From assembly GCF_046630445.1 (NCBI RefSeq), contig NC_092337.1, forward strand, positions 356,802,001-356,866,000: a DNA stretch of 64,000 bases, written 5' to 3'. The notes under the pieces were generated by a model. It was given only the letters and a program-made list of their open reading frames with translations. It made no database searches and had not been told where the DNA came from. This DNA comes from Rutidosis leptorrhynchoides. Lineage: Eukaryota > Streptophyta > Magnoliopsida > Asterales > Asteraceae. The translations under genes and the position numbers were made by a program. Shown piece after piece: positions 40,454 to 54,369 of the stretch; position 1 is the stretch's first letter; each line of letters starts with the position of its first letter.

Positions 40454-42527
40454 GGTATACAGGTCTGCTATGCTGAAAACACACAAGTGCACGAACCAAA
40501 ACGCAACCAAACACAATTTATGATCCGCAAACACTTAAAACATGTATCTTATATCATCGGAAAGGTATTTTGATAAGGAAAACAACTAAGCACATTTCAT
40601 CAATCAATCTACCACTTACAACAACCAAAATCACATTGAATGCTCAACATTTATTACATTCAAGTTCATAAATGCGGTTTGGTGATTCGGGAACTTACTA
40701 CCTACATACAATACGCCATTTCGTAGGTAATCAAGCATACAATCCAACTAAACACTTACCAATAACAATTCATAGCATTCAATGCATCAAATGTTCACAT
40801 TTAGTTCTATCAAACCCTAACCAATCATCACCAAAAACAATAATCAAGTTTATGAAGTTTTCTAAAGCAACCTACACATCAAATTGAAGCTAGTGATACT
40901 AGTAACACAATTAAAACATGAACTTTTAACATCTAACAACTTTTAAGCAACTAAATCTCAAGAACAACACACCAAAATTTAAGTTCATGCTAGTTACTTC
41001 AAAACAACAAGATCGAGGATACAAATCATATATTCATGTTAGACTTGAGCCATAGACACTAATTAACACTTTTATAAGTTAAAAACATCAAGAACATAAA
41101 ATCTAGTGATTTTAGAAAGTTACCCAAATGTAATGAAATCGGTATGGAATCGAAGAGGAATATAACAACCCGAATTTTTTTGACTAAAATTAAACCTAAC
41201 TTTTATGAAATACCAACGATTCACGAACAATTATTACGTATTAGTATTATTATTAATATTATTTTAAACCATATTATCATCTACAATCATTATTATTATT
41301 ATCAGTATTATTAATAATTATTAATATCATTAATATAATACTAATATATTATTATTAATATTATTAGTATTAGCACTTTTACAAAAATTATTAAGGTTAT
41401 TATATATATCATTAATATTAATACAACTTATTATTAATGATATTATTATTATTATTATTAATAGTATTACTAACATGATTATTATCATTATCATTATAAT
41501 CTTTATCATTTATTATTATTATTTTTAATGATATTATTATTAATAATATTATGAAATATCATTATTCTTGCTATTTACATTATTATTATTTTTATTAATA
41601 ATGTTAGAAGTATTATCATTAATAATATTATTACTTATTATTATTATTAGGAGTTTTATTAATATAATTATTAATACAAATTTTTATCAGTAATATTTAA
41701 AAAAAAAGATACAGACCTAATACCTAAATTAGGTCAAGATCTCTACTGCAATTAATATTTTTTTTTATCGTGACTTTGCTTTTTATTTTTTTATCCGTCG
41801 TGAAATTACTTTTTATTTTTATTTTATTTTTGTTCTTGATCGTGATAACCAGTCGACCATTATCACTAAACAATAATAGAAATCTCTGCTTTACACATCT
41901 GAATAACATAATCGTTATCGTTATATAAGGGTGTAATTGCATTAACTGAAATTAAAAAAAAATATATATAAATAAAGCTCGATAACTCTGTTTCTGTTTC
42001 AATTTTTAAAAACCTTAATTTCGAAAAACATTTCAAATTCCTTAATTGCAGTTTTGTTAGGAATAATTTACTCAAACTTCCTGTAAAATCCCAAGTTCCA
42101 ATTCATTGTATTGAATTCCAATTTTGGAGTCAAAGTTTCGAAATAAAAAGTCAAAGGTTGTTTTCTTGGTGAAATTCGGATTCGTTTTGATATTTCAAGA
42201 TAAATTGATAATTCCAATAGCTTCTTTGAGTGATTTTCAAACTAATTCATGTTTTAATCGTAAGCCAAAACAGCCTAAATCTCAAAATTACTATTTTGTT
42301 TTTTTTTCTTTTTCGTGAACTGAAGCAGAAGCAGTTTTTTTTTAACACTCAATTTATATTGGTTTTAATTTATTTTGAAAGTCCTAAAACAAACAATCAA
42401 AAGATTGGTTAGTGTAAGGAAGTCTGGTCGATTTAATTAAGAAAAGAAGAAGGAAGAAAAGGGAAAGGTAATAAATGAGTTAAATATAATTCGACTGTGT
42501 TTATAATCAGAAAAACTGGGCAGAAGG

Positions 42528-42595
42528 AATGGTAAAAGGTGTTTGTGTGTGAGCGGGAGGTCACGAGTTCGAGCCCGGTCGTGGGAATTTTTTTT
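42528..42595 (+). ncRNA. tRNA-like segment with Pol III signals
   Basis: GGTCACGAGTTCGAGCCCGG contains a good B-box-like core (GTTCGAGCC, 42567-42575). A weak A-box-like ATGGTAAAAGGTG lies about 25 bp upstream (42529-42541). A run of eight T (42588-42595), a Pol III terminator, follows immediately. The GC-rich T-arm-like hairpin stands out in this ATT-rich LTR. It could be a tRNA-derived fragment or SINE head. I see no full cloverleaf or SINE body. Confidence 0.35.
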
Positions 42596-42621
42596 GGAAA
42601 AAGATTTATAAGGTAGTTTCC

Positions 42622-42658
<37 letters not shown>

Positions 42659-43029
42659 ATTATTACCATGTATTATTATTATTAACATAAATAAAATTAA
42701 AATTATAATTACTATTATTATTGTTACTACTAAAATTATTATCACTAGTATCATTTGTAGTATTATTATCATATTAAATATCATTATTAAGATTTTGATT
42801 ATGATTATTATTAATATGAAAATAAAATAATTTTTTTTACTAAGAATCATTGTTATTAAAATTTAGTACTAGAATCATCATTATTACTAATATTATTATC
42901 ATTACTAGTATTATTATCAAAATTAACATAAGTATAATCGTCATTAGTAGTATTATTATTATTATTAAAAAGGAATTATCATTATTATCATTCTTACAAA
43001 ACTTATTATTTTGTTAACATTAAAAACTA

Positions 43030-43161
<132 letters not shown>

Positions 43162-43271
43162 AAAATAATACAACCAATTATTCGTTATCATTAATAATAC
43201 CATTTTATCAAATAAATACTTATATATAGAATACATATATAGAAGTATATATTTAGAAATATATAACAACT

Positions 43272-43406
<135 letters not shown>

Positions 43407-44540
43407 TAATATATATATACTTGATATAGGTTCGTGAATCCGAGGACACCTCTGTACTTGCTCAAGTGTTATCATACGCATATCATACAAACTATCGTAT
43501 CGTGAGTTTTCATAGCTCCCTTTTTATATATATTTTTGGGCTGAGAATACATGCGCAACTTTTATAACTGTTTTATACGTTAGACACAAGTACCAAACTA
43601 TTAAACTATGCTATACCCGGCTATGTCCGACTAAGTCCCTACAGTGATATTTTTAATTGTTGCTGCATGCTTAATTATTGGGGGTAGGCCTATCGGGAGT
43701 AACGTCCCCGATACATTTGACTAAATCTTTGTATTACTTGATAATGAAATTAAACAACAAGGACAGAACAATTTGTCACGGGGCAAACAACGTTTAGTCT
43801 AAATATCACGCACTGGCATAACTTTTGGATCTTGTGAGATCTACTTTACAAACTAAATCTTGTAGTCTAACACTATTACTGAAATCATTATTTATGACAA
43901 ACCTATGAACTCACTCAACCTTTGTGTTGACACATTAAGCATGTTTATTCTCAGGTACTTAAATATTGTTTCCGCTGTATAGCTACTGCTTTGATGATGA
44001 TTGCTTGATATGCTTGGAGTCTTCATTACATATCATATCAATTAAAGACATATTTATCTTCCGCTGCAAAAACTCAACAAAACGTCTCATGTAGAGTCAT
44101 TCTCGTTTATACAACTGTGATTTGATGTATTTAGTGACGTCATTCTCCCAGGCCCTATCTGGAGGACGTCACAAGGAAGATGCAAGGATTCCAAATATGT
44201 AATTTGTTTTGCAAAACACTTGCTAGATCGGATTTGGATGATGATTCTTTGGTTTTGATTTTGAGAGAAAAAGTTAAAGTAGTAAAAGAGAAAGAGATGG
44301 ATGAATGGATGAGAGTGAATGTTGACTCTTTGACCTAGTCAAAGGTTTGGTCCATTGGCAAGTTTAGTCCCTCAAGTTTCATTCGAGTGCGTGAATTACC
44401 TAAACGAGATAATTTAAAACGCGTATCAACGGGAGATGTTATAAATACATAACGGACTTTAAAATGAATAAACAGAAAGTAAACTGAAAAAGGCGGGATG
44501 TTACATTACCTACTCCTTAAAAAAAATTTCGTCCCGAAAT

Positions 44541-45592
44541 TTATGTAGGCGTAGTAGTCGTTATTTCTTCCTCGGGATCTTGTGGTTCCGAATTCACGAA
44601 TTGATGAGGATACTTCGTTTGCCTTTGATCTTGTCTTTCCCAAGTAAATTCGGGACCCCTTTTGGCGTTCCAAAGGACATTGACAATTGGAATTCGGCTT
44701 TGTTTTAACGTTTTGATGGAGGTGTCCATAATTTCAACCGGTTCCTCCACGAAATGAAGTTTGTCATCAATGGTAAGCTCCTCGAGAGGGATGATGATAT
44801 CGGGTTCGGCAAGGCACTTTTTTAAGTTGGATACATGGAAAGTAGGATGAACAGAGCTCAATAGAGGCGGAAGATCTAAGCGATAAGCAACGGTTCCAAC
44901 ACACTCCAAGATTTCGAAAGGACCAATATACCGCAGATTTAGCTTCCCACGTTTCTCAAAATGGATTACACCTTTCCAAGGTGCGACTTTTAACATTACG
45001 CGATCACCGACTTGAAATTCAAGGTTGTTGCGTCATTTGTCGGTATAGCTCTTTTGGCGACTTCGGGCCGTCCTAAGCCTATCTCGGATTTGAACGATCT
45101 TCTCGGTTGTTTCATGAATGAGTTCGGGTCCGGTGATTTGTATGTCGCCTACTTCGGCCCAACAAAGAGGTGAATGACATTTTCGGCCATATAAAGCTTC
45201 GAATGGTGTGGCGTTAATACTCGCGTGATAACTATTGTTGTAGGAGAATTCGGCGAGAGGCAAGTGCTTATCCCAAGCTTTTCCAAAGTTGATAACATAA
45301 GCTAGTAGCATGTCTTCCAAAGTTTGAATTGTGCGTTGCGGTGCTCATGTCTAAACGCGTTCCCAACGCTTCTTGTAAAGTACGCCAAAATCTAGAAACA
45401 AATCGGCCATCTCGGTCGGAGATAATCGATAAGGGTACATCGTGTGGGGCTACGATTTCTTTAATGTAAAGTTGTGCAAGTTTTTCCATGTTGTCGGTTT
45501 CCTTCATAGCTAGGAAGTATGCGGATTTGGGGAGTCGGTCAACAATAACCCAAATAGTATCATAACTGCCAACCGTCTTTGGTAGTTTGGTG
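44541..45592 (-). pseudogene. Element C integrase C-terminus and chromodomain, copy 1
   Basis: The - strand frames encode the second half of the integrase core, with the second catalytic Asp intact ([10 protein letters not shown]), then after a small deletion [29 protein letters not shown]. After a TGA come [14 protein letters not shown] and [19 protein letters not shown], then [12 protein letters not shown] and a chromodomain-like tail (FTWERQDQRQTKYPH). The deletion lies between DMSTA and the LED helix and removes the segment with the catalytic Glu. The chromodomain normally directs integration to marked chromatin. This is the duplicated, promoterless copy, truncated at the breakpoint. Confidence 0.85.
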
Positions 45593-45653
45593 ATAAATAC
45601 TTATATATAGAATATATATATAGAAGTATATATTTAGAAATATATAACAACTG

Positions 45654-45730
<77 letters not shown>

Positions 45731-46863
45731 ATATATATACTTATTCGATTACGAGTATATGTGTTAATATATATATACTTGATATAGGTTCGTGAATCCG
45801 AGGACACCTCTGTACTTGCTCAAGTGTTATCATACGCATATCATACAAACTATCGTATCGTGAGTTTTCATAGCTCCCTTTTTATATATATTTTTGGGCT
45901 GAGAATACATGCGCAACTTTTATAACTGTTTTATACGTTAGACACAAGTACCAAACTGTTAAACTATGCTATACCCGGCTATGTCCGACTAAGTCCCTAC
46001 AGTGATATTTTTAATTGTTGCTGCATGCTTAATTATTGGGGGTAGGCCTATCGGGAGTAACGTCCCCGATACATTTGACTAAGTCTTTGTATTACTTGAT
46101 AATGAAATTAAACAACAAGGACAGAACAATTTGTCACGGGGCAAACAACGTTTAGTCTAAATATCACGCACTGGCATAACTTTTGGATCTTGTGAGATCT
46201 ACTTTACAAACTAAATCTTGTGGTCTAACACTATTACTGAAATCATTATTTATGACAAACCTATGAACTCACTCAACCTTTGTGTTGACACTTTAAGCAT
46301 GTTTATTCTCAGGTACTTAAATATTGTTTTCGCTGTATAGCTACTGCTTTGATGATGATTGCTTGATATGCTTGGAGTCTTCATTACATATCATATCAAT
46401 TAAAGACATATTTATCTTCCGCTGCAAAAACTCAACAAAACGTCTCATGTAGAGTCGTTCTCGTTTATACAACTGTGATTTGATGTATTTAGTGACGTCA
46501 TTCTCCCAGGCCCTATCTGGAGGACGTCACAAGGAAGATGCAAGGATTCCAAATATGTAATTTGTTTTGCAAAACACTTGCTAGATCGGATTTGGATGAT
46601 GATTCTTTGGTTTTGATTTTGAGAGAAAAAGTTGAAGTAGTAAAAGAGAAAGAGATGGATGAATGGATGAGAGTGAATGTTGACTCTTTGACCTAGTCAA
46701 AGGTTTGGTCCATTGGCAAGTTTAGTCCCTCAAGTTTCATTCGAGTGCGTGAATTACCTAAACGAGATAATTTAAAACGCGTATCAACGGGAGATGTTAT
46801 AAATACATAACGGACTTTAAAATGAATAAACAGATTGTAAACTGAAAAAGGCGGGATGTTACA
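45593..46863 (-). mobile_element. Duplicated S and LTR C fragments
   Basis: 45593-46531 repeats the 3' third of solo LTR S, AGGAA follows at 46532-46536, and 46532-46863 repeats the start of LTR C. The polypurine-tract block (rev-comp of GAAATTTCGTCCCGAAATTT region) lies at 46864-46900, as at 44506-44541 in the first copy. Confidence 0.85.
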
Positions 46864-46898
46864 TTACCTACTCCTTAAAAGAAATTTCGTCCCGAAAT

Positions 46899-47625
46899 TT
46901 ATGTAGGCGTAGTAGTCGTTATTTCTTCCTCGGGATCTTGTGGTTCCGAATTCACGAATAGATGAGGATACTTCGTTTGCCTTTGATCTTGTCTTTCCCA
47001 AGTAAATTCGGGTCCCCTTTTGGCGTTCCAAAGGACAATGACAATTGGAATTCGGCTTTGTTTTAACGTTTTGATGGAGGTGTCCATAATTTCAACCGGT
47101 TCCTCCATGAAAGGAAATTTGTCATCAATGGTAAGCTCCTCGAGAGGGATGACGATATCGGGTTCGGCAAGGCACTTTTATAAGTTGGATACATGGAAAG
47201 TAGGATGAACAGAGCTCAATTGAGGCGGAAGATCTAAGCGATAAGCAACGGTTCCAACACACTCCAAGATTTCGAAAGGACCAATATACCGCGGATTTAG
47301 CTTCCCACGTTTCTCGAAATAGATTACACCTTTCCAAGGTGCGACTTTAAACATTACGCGATCACCGACTTGAAATTCAAGGTCGTTGCGTCATTTGTCG
47401 GTATAGCTCTTTTGGCGACTTCGGGCCGTCCTAAGCCTATCTCGGATTTGAACGATCTTCTCGGTTGTTTCATGAATGAGTTCGGGTCCGGTGATTTGTG
47501 TGTCGCCTACTTCGGCCCAACAAAGTGGTGAATGAAATTTTCGGCCATATAAAGCTTCGAATGGTGTGGCGTTAATACTCGCGTGATAACTATTGTTGTA
47601 GAAGAATTCGGCGAGAGGCAAGTGC
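46899..47625 (-). pseudogene. Element C integrase C-terminus and chromodomain, copy 2
   Basis: Same domains as copy 1, attached to the rest of C pol. The frame reads [20 protein letters not shown], then after a TGA (Arg CGA expected) [14 protein letters not shown], then HPTFHVSNL, a TAA, and the chromodomain-like end IPIVIVLWNAKRGPEFTWER. The ORF ends at 46899 with a Glu/Pro/Thr-rich tail. It shares with copy 1 the deletion before LEDML. Confidence 0.85.
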
Positions 47626-48399
47626 TTATCCTAATCTTTTCCAAAGTTGATAACACAAGCTCGTAGCATGTCTTCCAAAGTTTGAATTGTGCGTTGCGGT
47701 GCTCATGTCTAAACGCGTTCCCAACTCTTCTTGTAAAGTACGCCAAAATCTAGAAACAAATCGGCCATCTCGGTTTGAGATAATCGATAAGGGTACATCG
47801 TGTCGGGCTACGATTTCTTTAATGTAAAGTTGTGCAAGTTTTTCCATGTTGTCGGTTTCCTTCATAGCTAGGAAGTGTGCGGATTTGGTGAGTCGGTCAA
47901 CAATAACCCAAATAGTATCATAAACGCCAACCGTCTTTGGTAGTTTGGTGATAAAATCCATCGTTATCCTTTCCCACTTCCATTGCGGGATTTCGGGTTG
48001 CTGAAATAGTCCGGACAATCTTTGATGTTCAGCTTTGACTTTGGAACAAGTTAGGTATTTTCCAACGTAAGTAGCGACGTCCCTTTTGATGTTCGACCAC
48101 CAATATTGTTCTTTGAGGTCATGGTACATCTTATTGGCATCGGGGTGAATCGAATACCTTGACTTATGGGCCTCGTCTAAAATAAGGCTTCGCAAGTCCC
48201 CATAACTTGGTACCCAAATTCTTCCGGCGAAATATCGGAGTCCGGTTTCTTTAACTTCAAATCGAGAGGTGAGGACGTTCAAGTGTTCGAGAGAGATGTT
48301 TTCATCCTTGAGAGCCTCGTCTTGGGCTACACGAATTTGACTATTGAGGTTGGTGTGAATGGTGATGTTTAAAGCTCGGACACGAAGAGGCACCGCCCT
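47626..48399 (-). pseudogene. Element C integrase N-terminus and core
   Basis: A 255-codon frame. The zinc-binding domain has [13 protein letters not shown] and [15 protein letters not shown], where Tyr replaces the first Cys of the HHCC finger. The core starts [14 protein letters not shown] and [13 protein letters not shown]; the second catalytic Asp is changed ([10 protein letters not shown]). After DMSTA the frame is lost at the deletion. Integrase joins element DNA to the genome; with the finger, the Asp and the Glu region all damaged this copy is dead. A deletion at 48400 also removes the usual RNase H-to-integrase linker. Confidence 0.85.
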
Positions 48400-49029
<630 letters not shown>

Positions 49030-49551
49030 TTAATTCAACCAAAATTCACACTTGTAGAATTTGGCATAGAGTCGTTCTTGTCTCAAGAGTTCAAGCACAA
49101 GTCGGAGATGTTGTTCGTGCTCTTCTTCGCTTTTAGAATAGACCAAGATGTCATCGATGAACACAATAACGAATTTATTGAGATATGGTTTGCACACGCG
49201 GTTCATAAGGTCCATGAACACCGCCGGTGCATTAGTGAGACCAAATGGCATAACAAGAAATTCATAACTACCATAACGAGTCCGGAAAGCGGTTTTGGAG
49301 ACATCTTCCCCCTTAACCCTTAATTGATGATAACCCGAGCGGAGATCGATTTTTGAATATACACAAGACCCTTGTAGTTGATCAAAGAGGTCATCGATGC
49401 GAGGAAGAGGATATCGATTCTTAACCGTCAATTTATTTAGTTCACGATAATCAATGCACATTCGTAGGGATCCGTATTTCTTCTTAACGAACAAAATCGG
49501 AGCGCCCCATGGTGAATGACTAGGTTGGATAAAACCGCGGTCAAGTAGTTC
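49030..49551 (-). pseudogene. Element C reverse transcriptase
   Basis: After a TAA at 49552 (probable Gln CAA), the frame shows [69 protein letters not shown] and the catalytic FIDDILVYS. This is the Ty3/Gypsy RT fingers and palm. It ends at a TAA after CEFWLN. Catalytic Asp residues are intact. Confidence 0.92.
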
Positions 49552-50201
49552 TTAGATTTGACTTTGCAATTCTTGCATTTTTGAGGGAGCAAGTCTATAT
49601 GGTGCACGTGCTATGGGTGCGGCTCCCGGAATAAGATCAATTTGGAATTCTACCGGTCGATGAGGTGGAAGACCCGGCAATTCATCTGGAAATACATCGG
49701 AAAAGTCACTAACAATTGGCACATCATCGATATGCTTCTCATCAGACTTGAATTTGTTAACGTGGGCAATGATCGTAAAACAACCCTTACGGAGTAGTTT
49801 TCTAACTTTAAGGCACGAAACGAGGTTGAGTCCGGAGCAACTCTTATCGCCATAAACAATCAAGGGTTCACCATTCTCGATAGGAATTCGGATTGCGTTA
49901 AGATCACAAAGGATGTGAGATTTCATTTTGGCTAACCGATTCATACCGATTATTACATCGAACCTTCCTAGTTCCATGGGTATCAAGTCAATTTCAAACT
50001 CATTACCCAAAATGTTTAACGTACACCCCCGGTAATATGTGTTAGCACTCAATAGTTTCCCGTTGGCCACTTCAATGGTATAAGTGGTATCTAGTGGAAG
50101 TGGTGGAGTTCTAAAAGAATGAGTTAAATTCTTGGATACAAAACTCTTATCGGCACCCGAATCGAATAAACATGTAACATAAGTGTTGTTGAGAAGAAAC
50201 G
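49552..50201 (-). pseudogene. Element C protease and PR-RT linker
   Basis: Open from the B insertion at 50201 to the TAA at 49552. The protease active site is LFDSGADKSFVS near 50155, followed by IDLIPMELGRFDVIIGMNRL (the usual GMDWL changed to GMNRL) and the linker FPDELPGLPPHRPVEFQIDL, IPGAAPIARAPYRLAP. Gag and the start of protease are separated from this part by the 13-kb element B. Confidence 0.88.
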
Positions 50202-53200
50202 TGTAGTGACCCGAACTTTTCCATGTTTATATATATTAAATGAAATTGATATTTATATGATTAAGTGTTTCCAACATGTTAAGCAATCAAACTTGTTAAG
50301 ACTTGATTAATTGAGATAGGTTTTATATAGACAATTGACCACCCAAGTTGACCGGTGATTCACGAACGTTAAAACTTGTAAAAACTATATGATGTCATAT
50401 ATATGGATATATATATATAGTTAACATGGTATTATGATAAGTAAACATATCATTAAGTATATTAACAATGAACTACATATGTACAAACAAGACTACTAAC
50501 TTAATGATTTCGAAACGAGGCATATATGTAACGATTATCGTTGTAACGACATTTAATTGTATATATATCATATTAAGATATATTAATACATCATAATATC
50601 ATGTTAATGTAATAATTTAACATCTCATTTGATATAATAAACAATGGGTTAACAACACTTAACAAGATCGTTAACCTAAAGGTTTCAAAACAACACTTAC
50701 ATGTAATGACTAACGATGACTTAAAGACTCAGTTAAAATGTATATACATGTAGTGTTTTAATATGTATTCATACACTTTTGAAAGACTTCAAGACACTTA
50801 TCAAAATACTTCTACTTAATAAAAATGCTTACAATTACATCCTCATTCAGTTTCATCAACAATTCTACTCGTATGCACCCGTATTCGTACTCGTACAATA
50901 CACACCTTTTAGATGTATGCATTATTGGTATATACACTACAATCATCAGCTCTTAGCAGCCCATGTGAGTCGCTTAACACATGTAAGAACCATCATTTAG
51001 CAACTAGTATGAAATATCTCGTAAAATTACAAAAATATTAGTAATCATTCATGACTTATTTACATGTAAACAAAATTACACATCCTTTATATCTAATCCA
51101 TATACCAACGACTAAAAACACCTACAAACACTTTCATTCTTCAATTTTATTCATCTAATTGATCTCTATCAAGTTCTATCTTCAAGTTCTAAGTGTTCTT
51201 CATAAATTCTATAAGTTCTAGTTTCATAAAATCAAGAATAATTCCAAGTTTGCTAGCTTACTTCCAATCTTGTAAAGTGATCATCCAACCTCAAGAAATC
51301 TTTCTTATTTACAGTAAGATATCTTTCTAATACAAGGTAATACTCATATTCAAACTTTGATTCAATTTCTATAACTATAACAATCTTATTTCGAGTGGAA
51401 ATCTTACTTGAACTTGTTTTCGTGTCATGATTCTGCTTCAAGAACTTTCAAGCCATCCAAGGATCCTTTGAAGCTAGATCTATTTTTCACATTTCCAGTA
51501 GGGTTATCCACAAAACCTGAGGTAGTAATGATGTTCATAACATCATTCGATACATATATATATATAACTACCTTATTCGAAGGTTTAAACTTGAAATCAC
51601 TAGAACATAGTTTAGTTAATTCTAAACTTGTTCGCAAACAAAAGTTAATCCTTCTAACTTGACTTTTAAAATCAAATAGACACATGTTCTATATATATAT
51701 ATATATATGATATGCTAACTTAATGATTTAAAACCTGAAAACATGAAAAACACCGTAAAACTGGATATACGCCGTCGTAGTAACACCGCGGGCTGTTTTG
51801 GGTTAGTTAATTAAAAACTATGATAAACTTTGATTTAAAAGTTTTTATTCTGGGAAAATGATTTGTTCTTATGAACATGAAATTATATCCAAAAATCATG
51901 GTTAAACTCAAAGTGGAAGTATGTTTTCCAAAATGGTCATCTAGACGTCGTTCTTTCGACTGAAATGACTACCTTTACAAAAACAACTTGTAACCTGTAT
52001 TTTTGACTATAAACTTATACTTTTTCTGTATAGATTCATAAACTTAAGTTCAATATGAAACCATATCAATTAGATTCACTCAAAATGGATTTAAAACGAA
52101 GAAGTTGTGGGTAAAACAAGATTGGATATTTTTGCTTGTTGTAGCTACGTGAAAATTGGTAACAAATCTATATTAATCATATCCTAGCTAACTTGTATTG
52201 TATTATACATGTATTCTAATATATTATGTAATCTTGGGATACCATTGACACGTATGCAAATGTTTTGACATATCATATCGACCCATCTATATATATTATT
52301 TGGAACAACCATAGACACTCTATATGCAGTAATGTTGGAGTTAGCTATACAGGGTTGAGGTTGATTCCAAAAATATATATACTTTGAGTTGTGATCTAGC
52401 CTGAGACGTGTATACACTGGGTCGTGGATTGGGTCAATATAATATATATCAATTTATTTTCTGTACATCTAACTATGGACAACTAGTTGTAGGTTACTAA
52501 CGAGGACAGCTGACTTAATAAACTTAAAACATTAAAATGTATTAAAAATGTTGTAAATATATTTTGAACATACTTTGATATATATGTACATATTTGTTAT
52601 AGGTTCGTGAATCGACCAGTGGTCAAGTCTTACTTCCCGACGAAGTAAAAATCTGTGAAAGTGAGTTATAGTCCCACTTTTAAAATCTAATATTTTGGGA
52701 TGAGAATACATGTAAATTTATAAATGTTTTACAAAATAGACACAAGTAAATGATACTACTTTATATGGGTGAATGATCGAAGCCGAATATGCCCCTTTTT
52801 AGCTTGGTAGCCTAAGAATTTGGGAACAGACCCCCAAATTGACGCGAATCCTAAAGATTGATCTATCGGGCCCAACAAGCCCCATTCTGGAATTTGGAAT
52901 GCTTTAGTACTTCGAAATTATCATGTCCGATGGGTGTCCCGGAATGATGGGGATATTCTATATGCATCTTGTTAATGTCGGTTACCAGGTGTTCACCGTA
53001 TGAATGATTTTTATCTCTATGTATGTGATGTATTGAAATATGAAATCTTGTGGTCTATTATTTCGATTGATAAATATATAGGTTAAACCTATAACTCACC
53101 AACATTTTTGTTGACGTTTAATGCATGTTTATTCTCAGGTGATTATTAAGAGCTTCCGCTATTGCATACTAAAATAAGGACAAGATTTGGAGTCCATGCT

Positions 53201-53482
53201 TGTATGATATTATGTAAAAACTGCATTCAAGAAACATATTTTTGATGTAATATATTCTTATTGTAAACCATTATGTAATGGTCGTGTGTAAACGGTATAT
53301 TTTAGATTATCATTATTTGATAATCTACGTAATGCTTTTTAAACCTTTATCGATAAAATAAAGGTTATGGTTGTTTTAAAAATGAATGCAGTCTTTGAAA
53401 AACGTCTCATATAGAGGTCAAAACCTCGCGACGAAATCAATTAATATGGAACGTTTATAATCAATATGAACGGGACATTTCA
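50202..53482 (+). mobile_element. Left LTR of element B
   Basis: 3281 bp, from TGTAGTGACCCGAAC to GAACGGGACATTTCA. It shares the TTGGGATGAGAATACATG box and GGTTCGTGAATC block with other LTRs here. I see no GC-rich palindrome pair in it. Confidence 0.93.
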
Positions 53483-53500
53483 GTTGGTATCAGAGCGTTG
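53483..53500 (+). other. Primer-binding site of element B
   Basis: TGGTATCAGAGC starts at 53485, two bases after the LTR: an initiator-tRNA-Met-type site. Confidence 0.88.
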
Positions 53501-53690
53501 GTCTTAGAGAACCAGAAATTTGCATTAGTGTGTCTTATCGAGTTTGTTAGGATACATTAGTGAGTCTGGACTTCGACCGTGTTTTCTTTAAAAATGATTG
53601 CTTAACACTTTTGTTGGAAACTATATATTATTAACATGTAAATATTATGTGATATATTAACCTCTTAATGTGTTTGATATTGTGTGATAG

Positions 53691-54245
53691 ATGTCTACCA
53701 CTAGTACAAATCCCATCAACTCACCTAATAATAATGAAGAGTCTAATATAATTTGGGAAGATTCACAAATTCCCGAAGAGGAACCGGAAGAAGAGGAACC
53801 GAAAGAAGAGGAATCAGAAGAGGAGGAGCCGGAAGAGGAGGAACCGGAAGAAGAAGATGTTCCGAAGGATGAAATTTTGATACCTACTGTAAATCGATTA
53901 AATAAAAGAAAATCATCAACTAATGGACCAAAGTTAAAAATGGTCAATGGTGTTTCTGCCGAGGAAGCAAAATATTGGGAAGATTATCAATTTTTCGATG
54001 AATCGGATCCCGATGAGGGAAAAGGTATAAAAATAGAAAAACCTGATTCCAACCCCGATGAAATTTATATGTATCGACAATGTTCGAATTTCCTAAATTG
54101 TAACAATAACCCGGGGACCTCCAAACCACCAGGTTTTTCTAAACCATTGTGGAAAATGACGGCTCGTATTAGAGGAACATCATATATTCCTAGAAAATTA
54201 GGAAAACGAACCTAGTCCGAAGAAGAAACCAGTGATTTAGATTAG
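53691..54245 (+). CDS. Acidic-repeat accessory ORF of element B
   Basis: The first ORF after the primer site, about 200 nt downstream. It opens as 174 codons (to a TAG at 54213-54215); the same frame continues with SEEETSDLD to a TAG at 54243-54245, so the first stop is probably a mutated Gln CAG. Residues about 21-62 are Glu-rich imperfect repeats (EEEPEEEEP type). A Lys/Arg patch (RLNKRKSS) and a basic C-terminus (RIRGTSYIPRKLGKR) follow. There are no zinc knuckles or capsid motifs, so it is not gag. It could be a nuclear or chromatin-binding acidic protein. Function unknown; it sits in the same place as A's 137-aa ORF. Confidence 0.6.
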
Positions 54246-54369
54246 AGGGTTGTAATCATGTTGTGTATTATATGTATTGTAGTTTGCTTGTCTAATCCTT
54301 GCTTGTATTGTTTGTTAATTATCTTTTACGAATCTAATCCTTGTCTATTTTACAGTATAAAAACACAAA

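Noticed and set aside
49940..50000. Intact, usable protease in C
   Set aside because: The GMDWL-type motif is changed to GMNRL and the frame ends in a stop before RT.
53657..53947. - strand Ser/Gly-rich 96-codon ORF
   Set aside because: It is the reverse-strand shadow of the Glu-rich repeat of B's acidic ORF.
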